A DNA stretch of 64,000 bases, taken from contig NCBI01000001.1 in assembly GCA_002255365.1 (NCBI GenBank), positions 186,001 to 250,000 of the forward strand, in the 5' to 3' direction. The notes under the pieces were generated by a model. The model made no database searches and had not been told where the DNA came from. It worked only from the letters and a program-made list of their open reading frames with translations. Source of the DNA: Chromatiales bacterium 21-64-14 (GTDB taxonomy: Bacteria > Pseudomonadota > Gammaproteobacteria > 21-64-14). This document shows positions 19,157 to 29,684 of this stretch, one piece after another (within the stretch, counting starts at the first letter, position 1; every line of letters starts with the position of its first letter). The position numbers and the translations under genes were made by a program.

Positions 19157-20599
19157 TCAGGCGACCGGGGGCACCGGGGCGTCATCAATGATAGCGGACG
19201 GGGCCGCCGGCAGCACGAAGCAGAAGGTCGCACCCCGCCCCGGTTCGCCTTCTGCCCAGATCCGGCCACCATGGCGTTCGATGATGCGTCGGGCGATCGC
19301 AAGCCCTATCCCGGTACCCGGGTATGGAGCGCCGTGGAGCCGGCGGAACGGCTCAAACAGCGTGCCCGCCTGAACCATGTCGAAGCCGATCCCGTTGTCG
19401 CGCACGAAGCAGACCCGGTCCGCGCCCCGGAGGATCACGCCCAATTCGACGCGCGGCGCCGCGCTTTCCCGGGTGTATTTCCAGGCATTGCCCAACAACT
19501 GTTCCAGCAGGACCCGCAGCAGCCGCGGATCGCCGTAGGCCGGCAGGGTCTCGGGAACAACCGTCTGCGGCGGCGGACCCCCAAGAGAGTCGGGGAACTG
19601 CAAAAGTACCTCGTGTGCGAACACCGCGAGATCCACCGCCTCACGGCGCATGGGCTCCCGGGACAAGCGCGCCAGCAGCAGCAGATCATCGATCCGCTCT
19701 CCCATCCTCCGGCTCGCGGCCCGGATGCGTCCGAGGTAATCCCGTGCGGTCGGGTCCAGGTGTTGGCCATAATCCTCCGCCAGCACCCGGCAATATCCGT
19801 CGATGGCGCGTAGCGGCGAACGCAGGTCATGGGACACCGAATAGGAGAAAGATTCCATGTCCCGAACCGCCTTGACCAACTCCCGGGTCCGCTCCTGCAC
19901 CCGCGCCTCAAGCGCCTGATTGGTCCGCTCCAGGGCCGTCTGGCTGTCCTCGATGCGTTGCACCATTGTGTCGAACACCCGTCCCAGGCGCGCCACTTCG
20001 TCGCGACCGGTCAGACCGGCCCGGACCGAGCGCTGCCCGGCACCCAACCGACCTGCCACCACCACCAAACGCCCCAGACGCCGGGTGAGCAGATACCCCA
20101 TGGCCAAGCCCACCAGGGCGATCGCGAACATGCCAGCCCCCGCCAGCACTATGCCCCTGCGCAACGCCTGCCGGTAGGCGTCGTGAAATGCGTCCCGGGA
20201 GAATTCCACCGCCAGGGTCCCGAGCGGCCCGGCTGCATTGCGGATCGGCAAACGCCGCCAGTATCGGCCCGCGGCGCCCACCACGGTACCGAGCTGCCCC
20301 CCGATGCGTTCGGCATCGCTGGCGGCGATGATCCGACCAGCTTCGTCAGCGAGCAGTACCGTATGGATATGCGGGTCGCTTCCGGCACGCTCCAGATAGG
20401 GCTGGAGGCCGGCGTACTCTTCCGTGATCAGCGCGGTGTGCGCAAACCCGCCCAGTACGTCGACGATCACTTGGTCCGTGGTCACCAACTGCAGGCGGCT
20501 TTCTTCCAGAAACAGGTTGAGGCTCTGCCACAGCACCACCGCCATCATGGTGAGCTCCAGCACGAAGATGGTGAGGGCGATCCGGTAGCGTAGCGACAC
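19157..20599 (-). CDS. Sensor histidine kinase, phytochrome-type HisKA
   Basis: The 480-residue protein has TM1 (about 8-30), a periplasmic region, TM2 (about 150-170), HAMP, a coiled coil, a HisKA domain with phospho-His in SFSYSVSHDLRSPLRAIDGY, and an HATPase domain (RDNGIGFD, GTGIGLAIARRIIERHGG). There is no receiver domain or adjacent response regulator, so its partner must lie elsewhere. It starts five bases after a PhnD-like binding protein gene, which suggests that the binding protein delivers the signal. Confidence 0.92.
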   Translation of the reverse strand: MSLRYRIALTIFVLELTMMAVVLWQSLNLFLEESRLQLVTTDQVIVDVLGGFAHTALITEEYAGLQPYLERAGSDPHIHTVLLADEAGRIIAASDAERIGGQLGTVVGAAGRYWRRLPIRNAAGPLGTLAVEFSRDAFHDAYRQALRRGIVLAGAGMFAIALVGLAMGYLLTRRLGRLVVVAGRLGAGQRSVRAGLTGRDEVARLGRVFDTMVQRIEDSQTALERTNQALEARVQERTRELVKAVRDMESFSYSVSHDLRSPLRAIDGYCRVLAEDYGQHLDPTARDYLGRIRAASRRMGERIDDLLLLARLSREPMRREAVDLAVFAHEVLLQFPDSLGGPPPQTVVPETLPAYGDPRLLRVLLEQLLGNAWKYTRESAAPRVELGVILRGADRVCFVRDNGIGFDMVQAGTLFEPFRRLHGAPYPGTGIGLAIARRIIERHGGRIWAEGEPGRGATFCFVLPAAPSAIIDDAPVPPVA

Positions 20600-20604
20600 G
20601 GGAG

Positions 20605-21498
20605 TTACCCCCCACCGTGCAGGTCACCCGGGAAGCGGCGTACGGATTCATAGTCCGAATCCGCGGCGGGCACGAATCCGGGAAACCGCCCGCCGGTCAG
20701 GATCCGCCGGCCGGGCTCCGACCGACCCCAGGAGACAATCTCCGCACGCAAGCGCGCGCGTTCCTGGAGACTCACTCGGGGATGCGCCGCGAACAGCGGC
20801 CCCGGAATCGAGGGCGAACGGAAAATTACCCGCACCGGGTGGCGCGCGTGATCCCGGTACAAATCGAGCGGCGACGCGGCGGTCACGCAGGCGCGCGCCC
20901 AACCTGCCATCAATGAGCGCATGCAGGCCCAATGAGTCGAGTCGTATCGGGGCTGAAAATCGCGTTGCGGTTGCAAGCCCACTTGCCGCAACGCAGCCAG
21001 TGCGAGCCGAGTGACCGCGCTGGCCGCGGGTGGGAACGCGATGACCTGCCCCCGGAAGTCGCGCAGACCAGATGCACTGGCCTCGGCACGCACCACGAAC
21101 AGGGCCTCGAGATCCCGTGCCGAACGCGCCAGCGGACGGTATCCCAAACGGTCCGCCAGCCACACATAATCGAAGGGCTGAACAAAGACCACCGCGAACG
21201 CCTCCCGGTCCAGGGCGGCACGGAACCGCGCGTCGCTGGAGCGAGTAACCAAGCGCACCTCGCGGCCCAGGACCCGCCTGAACTCCGCGGCCATCGGCGC
21301 GAACAGGGGTTCCAGACGCAACGGCGAGAGGTATGGGAATACCGCCAGACGGTAGACCCGCCGTTCACGGGACTCCACGGTCTCTTGCGCAACCGCGACG
21401 GACGCCTGCAGCAGCAGTGCCGTCAACAGCAGACGCAACACCACCGCGAACCGCCAGTGGGCGGAACACCTTCCCGCGCAGAGTGACTCGCCGTCCAC
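20605..21498 (-). CDS. PhnD-like periplasmic phosphate/phosphonate-type binding protein
   Basis: The 297-residue protein has an N-terminal hydrophobic signal (VVLRLLLTALLLQASVAVAQ) and the PhnD-type fold: YRLAVFPYLSPLRLEPLFAPM at the start, the FAVVFVQPFDYVWLADRLGY segment, and DFRGQVIAFPPAASAVTRLAL in the second lobe. Family members bind phosphonates, phosphate, phosphite or other oxyanions in the periplasm. There are no permease or ATPase genes. Five bases separate it from a histidine kinase gene, so a sensory rather than transport role is likely. The ligand is unknown. The signal peptide has an unusually long n-region, so the true start could be slightly downstream. Confidence 0.82.
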   Translation of the reverse strand: MDGESLCAGRCSAHWRFAVVLRLLLTALLLQASVAVAQETVESRERRVYRLAVFPYLSPLRLEPLFAPMAAEFRRVLGREVRLVTRSSDARFRAALDREAFAVVFVQPFDYVWLADRLGYRPLARSARDLEALFVVRAEASASGLRDFRGQVIAFPPAASAVTRLALAALRQVGLQPQRDFQPRYDSTHWACMRSLMAGWARACVTAASPLDLYRDHARHPVRVIFRSPSIPGPLFAAHPRVSLQERARLRAEIVSWGRSEPGRRILTGGRFPGFVPAADSDYESVRRFPGDLHGGG

Positions 21499-21666
21499 AC
21501 CACCTCCCGGGCGTGCCTTCGACCGGGGCCACGCGTGCGGCCCCTAGGCGATAAGATCGCTGCATCGGCCCGCAGCGGGCCTATGTGGTCGATAGTCCCC
21601 AGCGGCACAATCCATTATCCTGTGGCGCCGGGTCGGGGAATATCGTATCGGACTGTAGGACCTACC

Positions 21667-22536
21667 ATGGCAGACTACCACGAACTGCTGGATCGGGTGG
21701 AACGGATCCTGGAGCGGGCCGAACACTGGTTTCCCACTCCGCCCGCGCAAGCCGACTGGCGTCGCGCCGCTGCGTTCCGCTGGCGCCGGGTGGGCGCGCG
21801 CGGCTTCCTGGAGGGGGTCCCGCATCCGCACCGGATCCGGCTCGCGGACCTGCACGGCATCGACGATCAGAAGGCGGACCTGGTGCGCAACACGCGCCAG
21901 TTCCTGGCCGGACTTCCGGCCAACAATGTGCTGCTCTGGGGTGCCCGTGGCACCGGTAAATCGTCCCTGATCAAGGCACTCCTCACCCGTTTCCGGAGCG
22001 ACGGCCTGCGCCTGATACAGGTGAACAAGGAGCATCTGCTCGATCTGCCGGACCTCCTGCCACTGCTGGAACCGCGGCCGGAACGCTTTGTCGTATTCGC
22101 CGATGATCTGTCCTTCGCCGCCGGCGACGCCGGCTACCGCGCGCTCAAGGCGGTACTGGAAGGCGCCGTCAGCGCGCTGCCGGACAACGTGCTGCTCTAC
22201 GCCACTTCCAACCGGCGTCACCTGTTGCCCGAGACCATTCAGGAGAACCTGGAGACACGGCTCGTCGAACAGGAGATCCACCACGGCGAAGGCGTAGAGG
22301 AAAAGATCTCGCTCTCGGAACGCTTCGGATTATGGCTCGCGTTTCATCCGTTCTCCCAGGAACGTTACCTGGAGATCGTATTCCACTGGCTGAAACGGAT
22401 GAAGACCCCAGTCCCGGACCGGGAAGCGGTGCTTCGCGCCGCCCTGCAATGGGCGCTGACACGCGGCTCGCGCAGCGGCCGTGTAGCCTGGCAGTTCGCG
22501 CGGGATTGGGCGGGACGCACAGGGCTCCGGGCCTAA
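21667..22536 (+). CDS. DUF815-family P-loop ATPase
   Basis: This 289-residue AAA+-like protein has Walker A (WGARGTGKSSLIKAL), a Walker B-like FVVFADDLSF, and the ATSNRRHLLPE sensor segment typical of the DUF815 family. The start codon at 21667 gives the conserved N-terminal helical region (MADYHELLDRVERIL). Its function is not established. It diverges from the PhnD-like gene and converges on purL, ending 29 bases from it. Confidence 0.9.
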   Translation: MADYHELLDRVERILERAEHWFPTPPAQADWRRAAAFRWRRVGARGFLEGVPHPHRIRLADLHGIDDQKADLVRNTRQFLAGLPANNVLLWGARGTGKSSLIKALLTRFRSDGLRLIQVNKEHLLDLPDLLPLLEPRPERFVVFADDLSFAAGDAGYRALKAVLEGAVSALPDNVLLYATSNRRHLLPETIQENLETRLVEQEIHHGEGVEEKISLSERFGLWLAFHPFSQERYLEIVFHWLKRMKTPVPDREAVLRAALQWALTRGSRSGRVAWQFARDWAGRTGLRA

Positions 22537-22565
22537 ACCCGGCCACGGGGCGCATAGAGTAAGGC

Positions 22566-25500
22566 TCAGTCCACCCAGACGCGGGCGTTGCGGAACATCC
22601 GCAGCCACGGCCCGTCCGGACCCCAGTGGGGCGGGTGCCAGGAATGCTGAACGGTGCGGAACACCCGTTCCGGATGGGGCATTAGGATCGTCACCCGCCC
22701 ATTCGCGGTGGTAAGACCGGTGATTCCAAGTGGGGAACCGTTCGGATTGTCCGGATAACGCTGCGCCGCGGTGCCGGTGTGATCCACGAAACGCAGGGCC
22801 ACGCGCTGCTGGGCCAGCAACCGTTCGGCATCCGCGCCGGAACGGAACTCGGCGCGCCCTTCGCCATGGGCCACCGGCACCAGCAAGCGCGAACCCGCCA
22901 TGCCCGCGAAGAACAAAGAGGGCGACGGTAGCACTTCCACCAGGCTCAGACGCGCCTCAAACTGCTCCGAGGTGTTACCCACGAAGTGCGGCCAATCTTC
23001 GGCGCCGGGAATCAGCTCGCGCAGGTTGGCCAACATCTGGCACCCGTTGCATACCCCCAAGGCGAAACGCGTCTCGTCCTGGAAAAATGCCGCGCAGTCC
23101 TCCCGTACCCGGGGGTTGAACAGGATCGTCTTGGCCCAACCCGCGCCGGCCCCCAGGACATCGCCATAGGAGAACCCGCCGCAGGCCGCGAGACCGTGGA
23201 AATCCATGAGGCTGCGGCGCCCGGCCAACAGATCGCTCATGTGTACGTCGTAGGAATCGAAGCCGGCGCGCTGGAACGCGGCCGCCATCTCCACGTGACC
23301 GTTCACCCCCTGCTCCCGAAGGATCGCCACCTTGGGTCGCGCGCCGCGGCCCACGAACGGCGCCGCCACATCCAACGCCGGGTCGAAGGACAAGCTGGGG
23401 TTAAGGCCCGGATCCGCCCCCCGCGCGCGGACCTCGAACTCCTCATGGGCGCAGTCTGGATTATCCCGCAACGCCTGCATCCGGTAGCTGGTCTCGTTCC
23501 AGACCTGCTGCAGATCGGCACGCGGCGCGTCCAACAGGGTACGCCCGGCCGCGCGGATCACCACCCGGTCATCCGCGTTGGGGGCGCCCAATACGTGGCT
23601 GCAACGGACCAGGCCGGCGCCGCGCAAACGCTCCAATACCGCTGCCTGGTCGGCGCCGCGCACCTGCAGCACCGCCCCCAGTTCCTCGGCGAACAGGGTC
23701 GCGACCGGGTCGGTACCGAGCCCATCCACGCTGACAGTTACGCCGCAGTGGCCCGCGAACGCCATCTCGCACAGGGTCACGAACAGGCCACCGTCGGAAC
23801 GGTCGTGATAGGCCAGCACCAGACCGGATTCGTTGAGATCCTGCACCGCCTCGAAGAACGCCGCCAGTGCCCGGGGATCCTCCAGGTCCGGCGCATGCTG
23901 TCCCACCTGCCGGTACACCTGGGCCAGGGCCGAGCCCGCCAGGCGGTTGCGGCCTTTGCCCAGGTCCACCAGGATCAACACGCTGTCCGCGCCTGGGGTG
24001 AGTTGGGGCGTGAGGCTGCGGCGCGCGTCCACGACTGGAGCGAAGGCCGAAATGATCACCGACAGCGGCGCGGTGACTGCATGTTCGCCGTCGGCGTCGC
24101 GCCATACGGTCTTCATGGATAGGGAGTCCTTGCCCACCGGGATCGCGATGCCCAGGGCCGGACACAGGTCCTCGCCCAGCGCCCGCACCGTCTCATAGAG
24201 CGCGGCGTCTTCCCCGGGGTGGCCTGCGGCGGCCATCCAGTTGGCGGACAAGCGCACGTCCTGCAGGCGGCGGATACGCGCCGCCGCGATGTTGGTGATC
24301 GCCTCGCCCACCGCGAGGCGTCCGGATGCCGCCGCGTGCACCAGTGCCACAGGGGCGCGTTCGCCCATGGCCATAGCCTCGCCGTGGTACCCGTCATAGT
24401 CCGCCAGGGTAACGGCCACGTCCGCCACCGGGACCTGCCAGGGCCCCACCATCGGATCGCGCGCGGTGAACCCACCCACGGTGCGATCGCCGATGGTGAT
24501 CAGAAATCCCTTGCTGGCCACCGCCGGCAGCCGCAACACCCGCAGCGCAGCCTCGTTCACGTCCACTCCCGCGGGATCGAACCCCGGCTTGTGAAACGGA
24601 CGGCGATGAACCTCGCGCAGCATCTTCGGCGGCTTGCCAAGCAGCACATCGAGGGGCAGATCCACGGCGCCGACACCGGACAGCGCGTCGCCCAGCATCA
24701 GACGCGGTTCCGCAGTGGCCGCGCCGATCATCGCCCAGGGGCAGCGTTCCCGCTCGCACAGCGCCTGGAACGCTTCCAGCCGGTCCGGTGCGATGGCCAG
24801 CACGTAACGCTCTTGGGCCTCGTTGCACCAGATTTCCATGGGGGACATCCCCGGGTCCGCGCTGGGGATCGAACGCAACTCGAAACGCCCGCCGCGCTCG
24901 CTGTCATGGACCAGCTCCGGCACCGCGTTGGACAGCCCGCCGGCACCCACGTCGTGGATGGAGAGGATCGGACTCTCCTCGCCCATCGCCCAACACCGGT
25001 CGATGACCTCCTGACAGCGGCGTTGCATCTCCGCGTTGTCCCGCTGTACCGACGCGAAATCCAAATCCTCGCTGCTGGTACCGGCCGTCACCGACGAGGC
25101 CGCCCCGCCCCCGAGACCGATCAGCATGGCGGGCCCCCCGATGACCGCCACCAGGGAGCCCGGGGGCAGCACACCCTTGTGCACATGTCCGGCGCGGATA
25201 TTGCCGAGGCCACCTGCCACCATGATGGGCTTGTGGTAACCGCGCACCTCCGCGCCTTCGGGCCCCGGCACCGATTCCTCGAAGGTGCGGAAATAACCCA
25301 CCAGATTCGGCCGCCCGAACTCGTTGTTGAAGCGCGCCGCGCCGATCGGGGCCTCCAGCATGATCCCCAAGGCGGAGACGATGCGCCCCGGCCGGCCGAA
25401 ATCACCCTCCCAGGGCTGGACAAAACCCGGGATGCGCAGGTTGGACACGGAAAACCCGGCGAGACCGGCCTTTGGCCGGGCGCCACGCCCCGTGGCTCCT

Positions 25501-26462
25501 TCGTCGCGGATTTCCCCTCCCACGCCGGTGGCCGCGCCCGGCAGCGGGGAAATGGCGGTGGGGTGGTTGTGGGTCTCTACCTTCACCATGATGTGCGCCG
25601 GCTCCTCCACCCCATCGTAGCGCCCGCTCCGGGGATCGGCGAAAAACCGCCGCGCGCGGTAACCTTCGATCACCGCCGCGTTGTCGCGGTAGGCGGACAG
25701 CACTCCGGCGGGACTGACCCGATGGGTGTTGCGAATCATGGCGAACAGGGATTTTTCCTGGCGGTGGCCGTCGATGATCCAGTCGGCATTGAAGATCTTG
25801 TGGCGGCAGTGTTCCGAGTTGGCCTGCGCGAACATCATCAATTCCACGTCGGTAGGATTGCGGCCCACGGCACCGAAGTGCTCCGCCAGGTACTCCACCT
25901 CGTCGGCCGACAGCGCGAGCCCCAACTCGCGGTTGGCGAGGTCCAGGGCGGGACGCCCGCCCCCGGTCACGTCCACGGTACGCAACGGCGCCGGCGCGGC
26001 CTGCACGAACAGACCCTCCGCGTCCTCCAGGCAGGAGAGTACCGTCTGGGTCATGCGGTCGTGGAGCACCGGGCGCACGCGCTCCAACGCCGCCTCATCC
26101 AAAGGCCGTCCGGCGTTCCGCATCAAGTAATAGGCGATCCCCCGCTCCAGGCGGCGCACGGACCCCAGGCCGCAGTTGCGCGCGATGTCGGTGGCCTTGC
26201 TCGACCAAGGGGACAGGGTGCCGAGGCGCGGCACCACCAGTTGGAGCTGGCCCTGCGGTGGTTCCCGCGGGCGTTCTGGACCGTAGGCCAACAGGCGCTC
26301 CAGCAGGCGGCGTTCGTCCACCCCCAGCCGCCGCTCCAGATCCACGAAGTGGACGAACCCGGCGTACAGCGTGCGGAGGTCGGGTACTTCGCGCCGGATC
26401 TGATCCGTCAATTTATCGACGCGAAAAGGGGAAAGGGCTGGGCTACCGGGTAACTGCAGCAT
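22566..26462 (-). CDS. purL: Phosphoribosylformylglycinamidine synthase (PurL, single-chain)
   Basis: The 1298-residue enzyme catalyses the fourth step of purine synthesis, converting FGAR and glutamine to FGAM with ATP. It has the N-terminal FGAR-binding region, linker, paired AIRS-type synthase domains ([36 protein letters not shown]) and a C-terminal class I glutamine amidotransferase domain with nucleophile Cys in GVCNGCQML and the His-x-Glu in MPHPERVFR. The length equals the usual gammaproteobacterial single-chain form. The ATG at 26462 ([14 protein letters not shown]) matches the E. coli N-terminus; a frame start 15 codons upstream lacks a ribosome site. It follows an MBL hydrolase gene by 105 bases. 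Confidence 0.97.
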   Translation of the reverse strand: MLQLPGSPALSPFRVDKLTDQIRREVPDLRTLYAGFVHFVDLERRLGVDERRLLERLLAYGPERPREPPQGQLQLVVPRLGTLSPWSSKATDIARNCGLGSVRRLERGIAYYLMRNAGRPLDEAALERVRPVLHDRMTQTVLSCLEDAEGLFVQAAPAPLRTVDVTGGGRPALDLANRELGLALSADEVEYLAEHFGAVGRNPTDVELMMFAQANSEHCRHKIFNADWIIDGHRQEKSLFAMIRNTHRVSPAGVLSAYRDNAAVIEGYRARRFFADPRSGRYDGVEEPAHIMVKVETHNHPTAISPLPGAATGVGGEIRDEGATGRGARPKAGLAGFSVSNLRIPGFVQPWEGDFGRPGRIVSALGIMLEAPIGAARFNNEFGRPNLVGYFRTFEESVPGPEGAEVRGYHKPIMVAGGLGNIRAGHVHKGVLPPGSLVAVIGGPAMLIGLGGGAASSVTAGTSSEDLDFASVQRDNAEMQRRCQEVIDRCWAMGEESPILSIHDVGAGGLSNAVPELVHDSERGGRFELRSIPSADPGMSPMEIWCNEAQERYVLAIAPDRLEAFQALCERERCPWAMIGAATAEPRLMLGDALSGVGAVDLPLDVLLGKPPKMLREVHRRPFHKPGFDPAGVDVNEAALRVLRLPAVASKGFLITIGDRTVGGFTARDPMVGPWQVPVADVAVTLADYDGYHGEAMAMGERAPVALVHAAASGRLAVGEAITNIAAARIRRLQDVRLSANWMAAAGHPGEDAALYETVRALGEDLCPALGIAIPVGKDSLSMKTVWRDADGEHAVTAPLSVIISAFAPVVDARRSLTPQLTPGADSVLILVDLGKGRNRLAGSALAQVYRQVGQHAPDLEDPRALAAFFEAVQDLNESGLVLAYHDRSDGGLFVTLCEMAFAGHCGVTVSVDGLGTDPVATLFAEELGAVLQVRGADQAAVLERLRGAGLVRCSHVLGAPNADDRVVIRAAGRTLLDAPRADLQQVWNETSYRMQALRDNPDCAHEEFEVRARGADPGLNPSLSFDPALDVAAPFVGRGARPKVAILREQGVNGHVEMAAAFQRAGFDSYDVHMSDLLAGRRSLMDFHGLAACGGFSYGDVLGAGAGWAKTILFNPRVREDCAAFFQDETRFALGVCNGCQMLANLRELIPGAEDWPHFVGNTSEQFEARLSLVEVLPSPSLFFAGMAGSRLLVPVAHGEGRAEFRSGADAERLLAQQRVALRFVDHTGTAAQRYPDNPNGSPLGITGLTTANGRVTILMPHPERVFRTVQHSWHPPHWGPDGPWLRMFRNARVWVD

Positions 26463-26567
26463 CGCGGGGCGCCTGCGCGACGGAGAGGATCGAGGGTTGC
26501 GGATCATACTGGATGGCGCGAGACGGCACCAGCGGCCCGGTGCCGGGCGCGCCGCGGCCGACCCCCA

Positions 26568-27326
26568 TCACACCAGCGTCCGCCAATCCAGGCCCGCGGC
26601 CTGATCCGCGACCTCGATCCACCCCGGGTCACAGCCCAGGACCCCGGCCAGGGCGGCACGCGCCCGATCCGGATGGTTGTTCTGCTCGCTCAGGTGGGCG
26701 GCCACCAGGTGCTGGAGGCGGGATCCGTCCAGCCCGGCGAGCAGTTGCGCCGCCTGATCATTGCTCAGATGCCCGTGACGGCCCGCCACCCGCGCCTTGA
26801 GGGCCGCGGAATAAGGTCCATGTGCCAACAGGTCCAAGTCGTGGTTGCACTCCAGCAGCAGCCCGTCGCAGCGGTCCAACATGGCCTGGATATGGGGCGT
26901 GGTGCTGCCGGTATCGGTCAGGATGCCGAGGCGCCGCCCGCCGTCCCCGATCACGAACTGGCAGGGCTCCCGGGCGTCATGGGGTACCGCGAACGGTTGG
27001 ATCTGGAGGTCCCCGACGGCGAAGGTGTCCAGGGCGGTGAACAGCTCAAGCCGGTGCCCGGAGCCGCGAAGAAAGCCGCTGGTACCGGCAGTGGCCCATA
27101 CCGGAGTCCCGTAGCGCCGCGACAGCCCCGCCACACCCCGCAGGTGATCGCCGTGTTCGTGGGTGACCAGGATCGCACTGAGACCCCGGGGATGGCATCC
27201 GAGACGCGCCATCCGGCGCTCCGTCTCGGCCACCGAGAACCCGCAATCCACCAGGATTCGGGTGCTCCCCTGCTCCACTACGGTGGCATTGCCACGACTG
27301 CCGCTGCCCAGAGAGGCGAACCGCAC
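26568..27326 (-). CDS. MBL-fold metallo-hydrolase (YycJ/WalJ-like)
   Basis: The 252-residue protein starts MRFASLGSGSRGNATVVEQG, a hallmark of the YycJ subgroup, and contains the metal-binding HxHxDH motif (VTHEHGDHLRG), a distal DTGS and the late His in LVAAHLSEQNNHP. Family members are predicted exonucleases or phosphodiesterases acting on nucleic acids. The gene is found in the dapA-bamC-MBL order common in gammaproteobacteria. purC, often next in that cluster, is absent and purL follows instead. Confidence 0.9.
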   Translation of the reverse strand: MRFASLGSGSRGNATVVEQGSTRILVDCGFSVAETERRMARLGCHPRGLSAILVTHEHGDHLRGVAGLSRRYGTPVWATAGTSGFLRGSGHRLELFTALDTFAVGDLQIQPFAVPHDAREPCQFVIGDGGRRLGILTDTGSTTPHIQAMLDRCDGLLLECNHDLDLLAHGPYSAALKARVAGRHGHLSNDQAAQLLAGLDGSRLQHLVAAHLSEQNNHPDRARAALAGVLGCDPGWIEVADQAAGLDWRTLV

Positions 27327-27414
27327 CTACTCCCTCCGCGGCCGGATCCGGTCCAACGTCGCGCGCCGACGGACGGGGCCGGTCGCCGGTCCCGCGCACC
27401 GCGCATCGTGCCCG

Positions 27415-28560
27415 CTAACGGAGCTGCTCCTGCAAAACCGTGAGGATCCGCTGGGCAGTCTTGGAATTGTTGGGCTTGCCGCCGTTGCTCAACACCACTA
27501 CCCGGGTATCCTGACCGGTGGGCTGCTGCTGCAATCGGACCCAATAGCGGTCACTATTCGACTGCTTGCTGCCGAACAACCGTCCCAACAGGCTGCGCTT
27601 CTCCTGGTCCTTCAAGGGGTCGTCATAGCGCACATAATAGACCCCTTTGGCACGGTTCTGGGCCTGGACCAGAAAACCTACGCGGTCCAGGGCGATGCCG
27701 GTGCGCTGCCACGCGCGGTCGAAGGGCTCGCTGATACGCAGGGAAAGGTCCCCGTCCGAACCCCGGATCAGTTCCGCGCGGGGCGGTGGCTCGTGAGCGC
27801 CGGCTACCAGGGCCTGGGCGCGGGCCTTATGGACGCCCAGGAACACCATCAGGCGGCGCAGCATGGTGGCCTCCTGGTCGGGGTCCGGCGCGCGCGCCTC
27901 CCAGATGAAGCCGTCCCCTTGGGCCACTTGCTTGACACCACGTTGGGACAAATAAAGATCGGTGGTACCCGGCGCCGTACCGGCCTCGACGCGCACCCGG
28001 TATTGATCCCGCGTGGGGGCCGAATATACCGAAGGCAGGATCCGGGTGATCAACCGGCGAATCGGATCCTCGGGAATCATGGTCCGGTTCTCGCGCCAGT
28101 TGGTCTGCATGGTCCCAACCCGCGGATCCTGTTCCTCCAGCACGAATCCGTTCTCCAGCCAGAACGCCCGCACCCGGGGCCATACCTGGTCCGGGGGCAG
28201 GTCGATCACCAGCCAGCGTTCGCTACCGTCGCGGACCACCCGGATCCCCGGAATCGGCGGCGCCACCTGGGAGGAAGCTCCCTGTGACCCCGGGCCGGAA
28301 GCAGGCCCACCCGGGGTTTGCGCGGCGGGCACAGCGCCGGGGATCTGCGTGGCGGTATCATCGGGAAGCGCCGTCAGATCCGGGGGCACATCCAGGGGCC
28401 GCTCGACCTTGCTTCCCTTGTACTGGGGAGCGAGCCCTGGGAATAGCGTGTGCATGGAGGCACAGCCGCCCACCAACAGGACGAGTGCCGCAAGCATAGC
28501 GAACCGCACGGCGGCGCAGGCATGCGGCGCGGGACGGTCATCCACAATGATGGTTTTCAC
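27415..28560 (-). CDS. bamC: Outer membrane assembly lipoprotein BamC
   Basis: The 381-residue lipoprotein has a lipobox (LVLLVGGC) after a hydrophobic segment, then the BamC-typical disordered N-terminus (YKGSKVERPLDVPPDL), a Pro/Ala/Gly-rich linker, and two helix-grip domains (RWLVIDLPPDQVWPRVRAFW; LRISEPFDRAWQRTGIALDRV). BamC is an accessory part of the BAM complex that inserts beta-barrel proteins into the outer membrane. The ATG at 28560 overlaps the dapA stop by four bases (ATGA), but the n-region before the hydrophobic segment is long, so a start nearer the lipobox is possible. Confidence 0.9.
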   Translation of the reverse strand: MKTIIVDDRPAPHACAAVRFAMLAALVLLVGGCASMHTLFPGLAPQYKGSKVERPLDVPPDLTALPDDTATQIPGAVPAAQTPGGPASGPGSQGASSQVAPPIPGIRVVRDGSERWLVIDLPPDQVWPRVRAFWLENGFVLEEQDPRVGTMQTNWRENRTMIPEDPIRRLITRILPSVYSAPTRDQYRVRVEAGTAPGTTDLYLSQRGVKQVAQGDGFIWEARAPDPDQEATMLRRLMVFLGVHKARAQALVAGAHEPPPRAELIRGSDGDLSLRISEPFDRAWQRTGIALDRVGFLVQAQNRAKGVYYVRYDDPLKDQEKRSLLGRLFGSKQSNSDRYWVRLQQQPTGQDTRVVVLSNGGKPNNSKTAQRILTVLQEQLR

Positions 28561-29432
28561 AACACCCCCGCCTGTTTCATGGCCTGACGCACCGGTTCGT
28601 GATAACGCTCCGAGAGCACGGTCATCGGCAGACGGATGCCCGGCGCAATCATGCCCATTTCATACAATGCCCATTTGACGGGAATCGGGTTGGCCTCCAC
28701 GAACAACTGCTGGTGCAGGGCGTCCAGGCGTGCATTGATCGACGCCGCTTCGGCACGGCTGCCGGCGGCGGCGGCGTCGCAGAGCTGGCGCATGGCCCGC
28801 GGTGCAACGTTCGCCGTCACCGAGATCACCCCTTGGGCGCCGGCAAGCATCAACTCCATGGCCGTGGCGTCGTCGCCACTGTAGAGGTCCATGCGCCCGC
28901 TGCAGCGCTCCAGGATCTCGCGGCCCCGGGCCACGTCACCGGTCGCTTCCTTGATTCCGACGATATTGGAAACCACCGACAGGCGCGCCACGGTCTCGGG
29001 AAGCAGGTCGCAGGCGGTGCGACCCGGGACGTTGTACAGAATCTGCGGCATCGGTACCGCCTCTGCCACCGCCTTGTAGTGGCGGAACAGCCCTTCCTGG
29101 GTCGGCTTGTTGTAATACGGTGTCACCAGCAGTGCCGCGTCCGCGCCCGCCCGCAGGGCACAAGCGGTCAATTCGATGGCCTCGCGGGTGGAATTCGAAC
29201 CGGTGCCGGCGATCACCGGAACCCGGCCTCGGGATAACGCCACCACACGCCGGATCACGTGGCAATGTTCATCGGTGTCCAGGGTGGCCGACTCGCCGGT
29301 AGTCCCGACCGCCACGATGGCATCAGTGCCGTTTTCGACATGGAATTCCACCAGGCGGGCCAGGGCCTCGTCATCCAACGCGCCGTCGCTGCGCATGGGC
29401 GTAACCAGGGCCACCATGCTACCGTGGAACAT
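28557..29432 (-). CDS. dapA: 4-hydroxy-tetrahydrodipicolinate synthase (DapA)
   Basis: The 291-residue aldolase condenses pyruvate with aspartate semialdehyde in lysine and diaminopimelate synthesis. It has the GTTGES motif, TPYYNKPTQEGLFRHYKAV, ILYNVPGRT, and the Schiff-base Lys in IVGIKEATGD. The ATG at 29432 (MFHGSMVALVTPM) is set by an ideal CAGGAG ribosome site seven bases upstream and family alignment; the longer frame is not supported. It leads the dapA-bamC-MBL operon and has a good candidate promoter at 29478-29506. Confidence 0.97.
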   Translation of the reverse strand: MFHGSMVALVTPMRSDGALDDEALARLVEFHVENGTDAIVAVGTTGESATLDTDEHCHVIRRVVALSRGRVPVIAGTGSNSTREAIELTACALRAGADAALLVTPYYNKPTQEGLFRHYKAVAEAVPMPQILYNVPGRTACDLLPETVARLSVVSNIVGIKEATGDVARGREILERCSGRMDLYSGDDATAMELMLAGAQGVISVTANVAPRAMRQLCDAAAAGSRAEAASINARLDALHQQLFVEANPIPVKWALYEMGMIAPGIRLPMTVLSERYHEPVRQAMKQAGVL

Positions 29433-29477
29433 ACTGGTACTCCTGAAGCCCCGAGGCCTCGAAAAAACGAATGGGCC

Positions 29478-29506
29478 ATAGTAATGGGGGGAGATGGCGG
29501 TTACAA
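29478..29506 (-). promoter_or_regulatory. Candidate sigma-70 promoter of the dapA operon
   Basis: On the minus strand TTGTAA (29506-29501) is followed by a 17-base spacer and TACTAT (29483-29478). Four of six bases match in each hexamer. Transcription would start near 29471, leaving about 40 bases of leader before the dapA ATG. A short CGAGGCCTCG palindrome and a T-run lie in the leader. Confidence 0.5.
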
Positions 29507-29684
29507 GCCGACGTCCCACCGACTTCGTTCGTCCCTAGGCAACCAGTCTGGTCCCGCGCCCCGATGCCGGAGCTGCGGCCCGGAAGCCCGCCTGCCTGCC
29601 TACCGCGCCCCGGCAGGTGCCTGTCCCAGTAGATGCGCCTGAGGTATCCTTCGGGAAACCTGACGCGTCCCCGAACGGAGTCCC

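Noticed and set aside
24219..26453. 744-codon open frame antisense to purL
   Set aside because: High-GC shadow of purL: low-complexity His/Arg/Gly composition and no domain, while the opposite strand encodes an unmistakable PurL.
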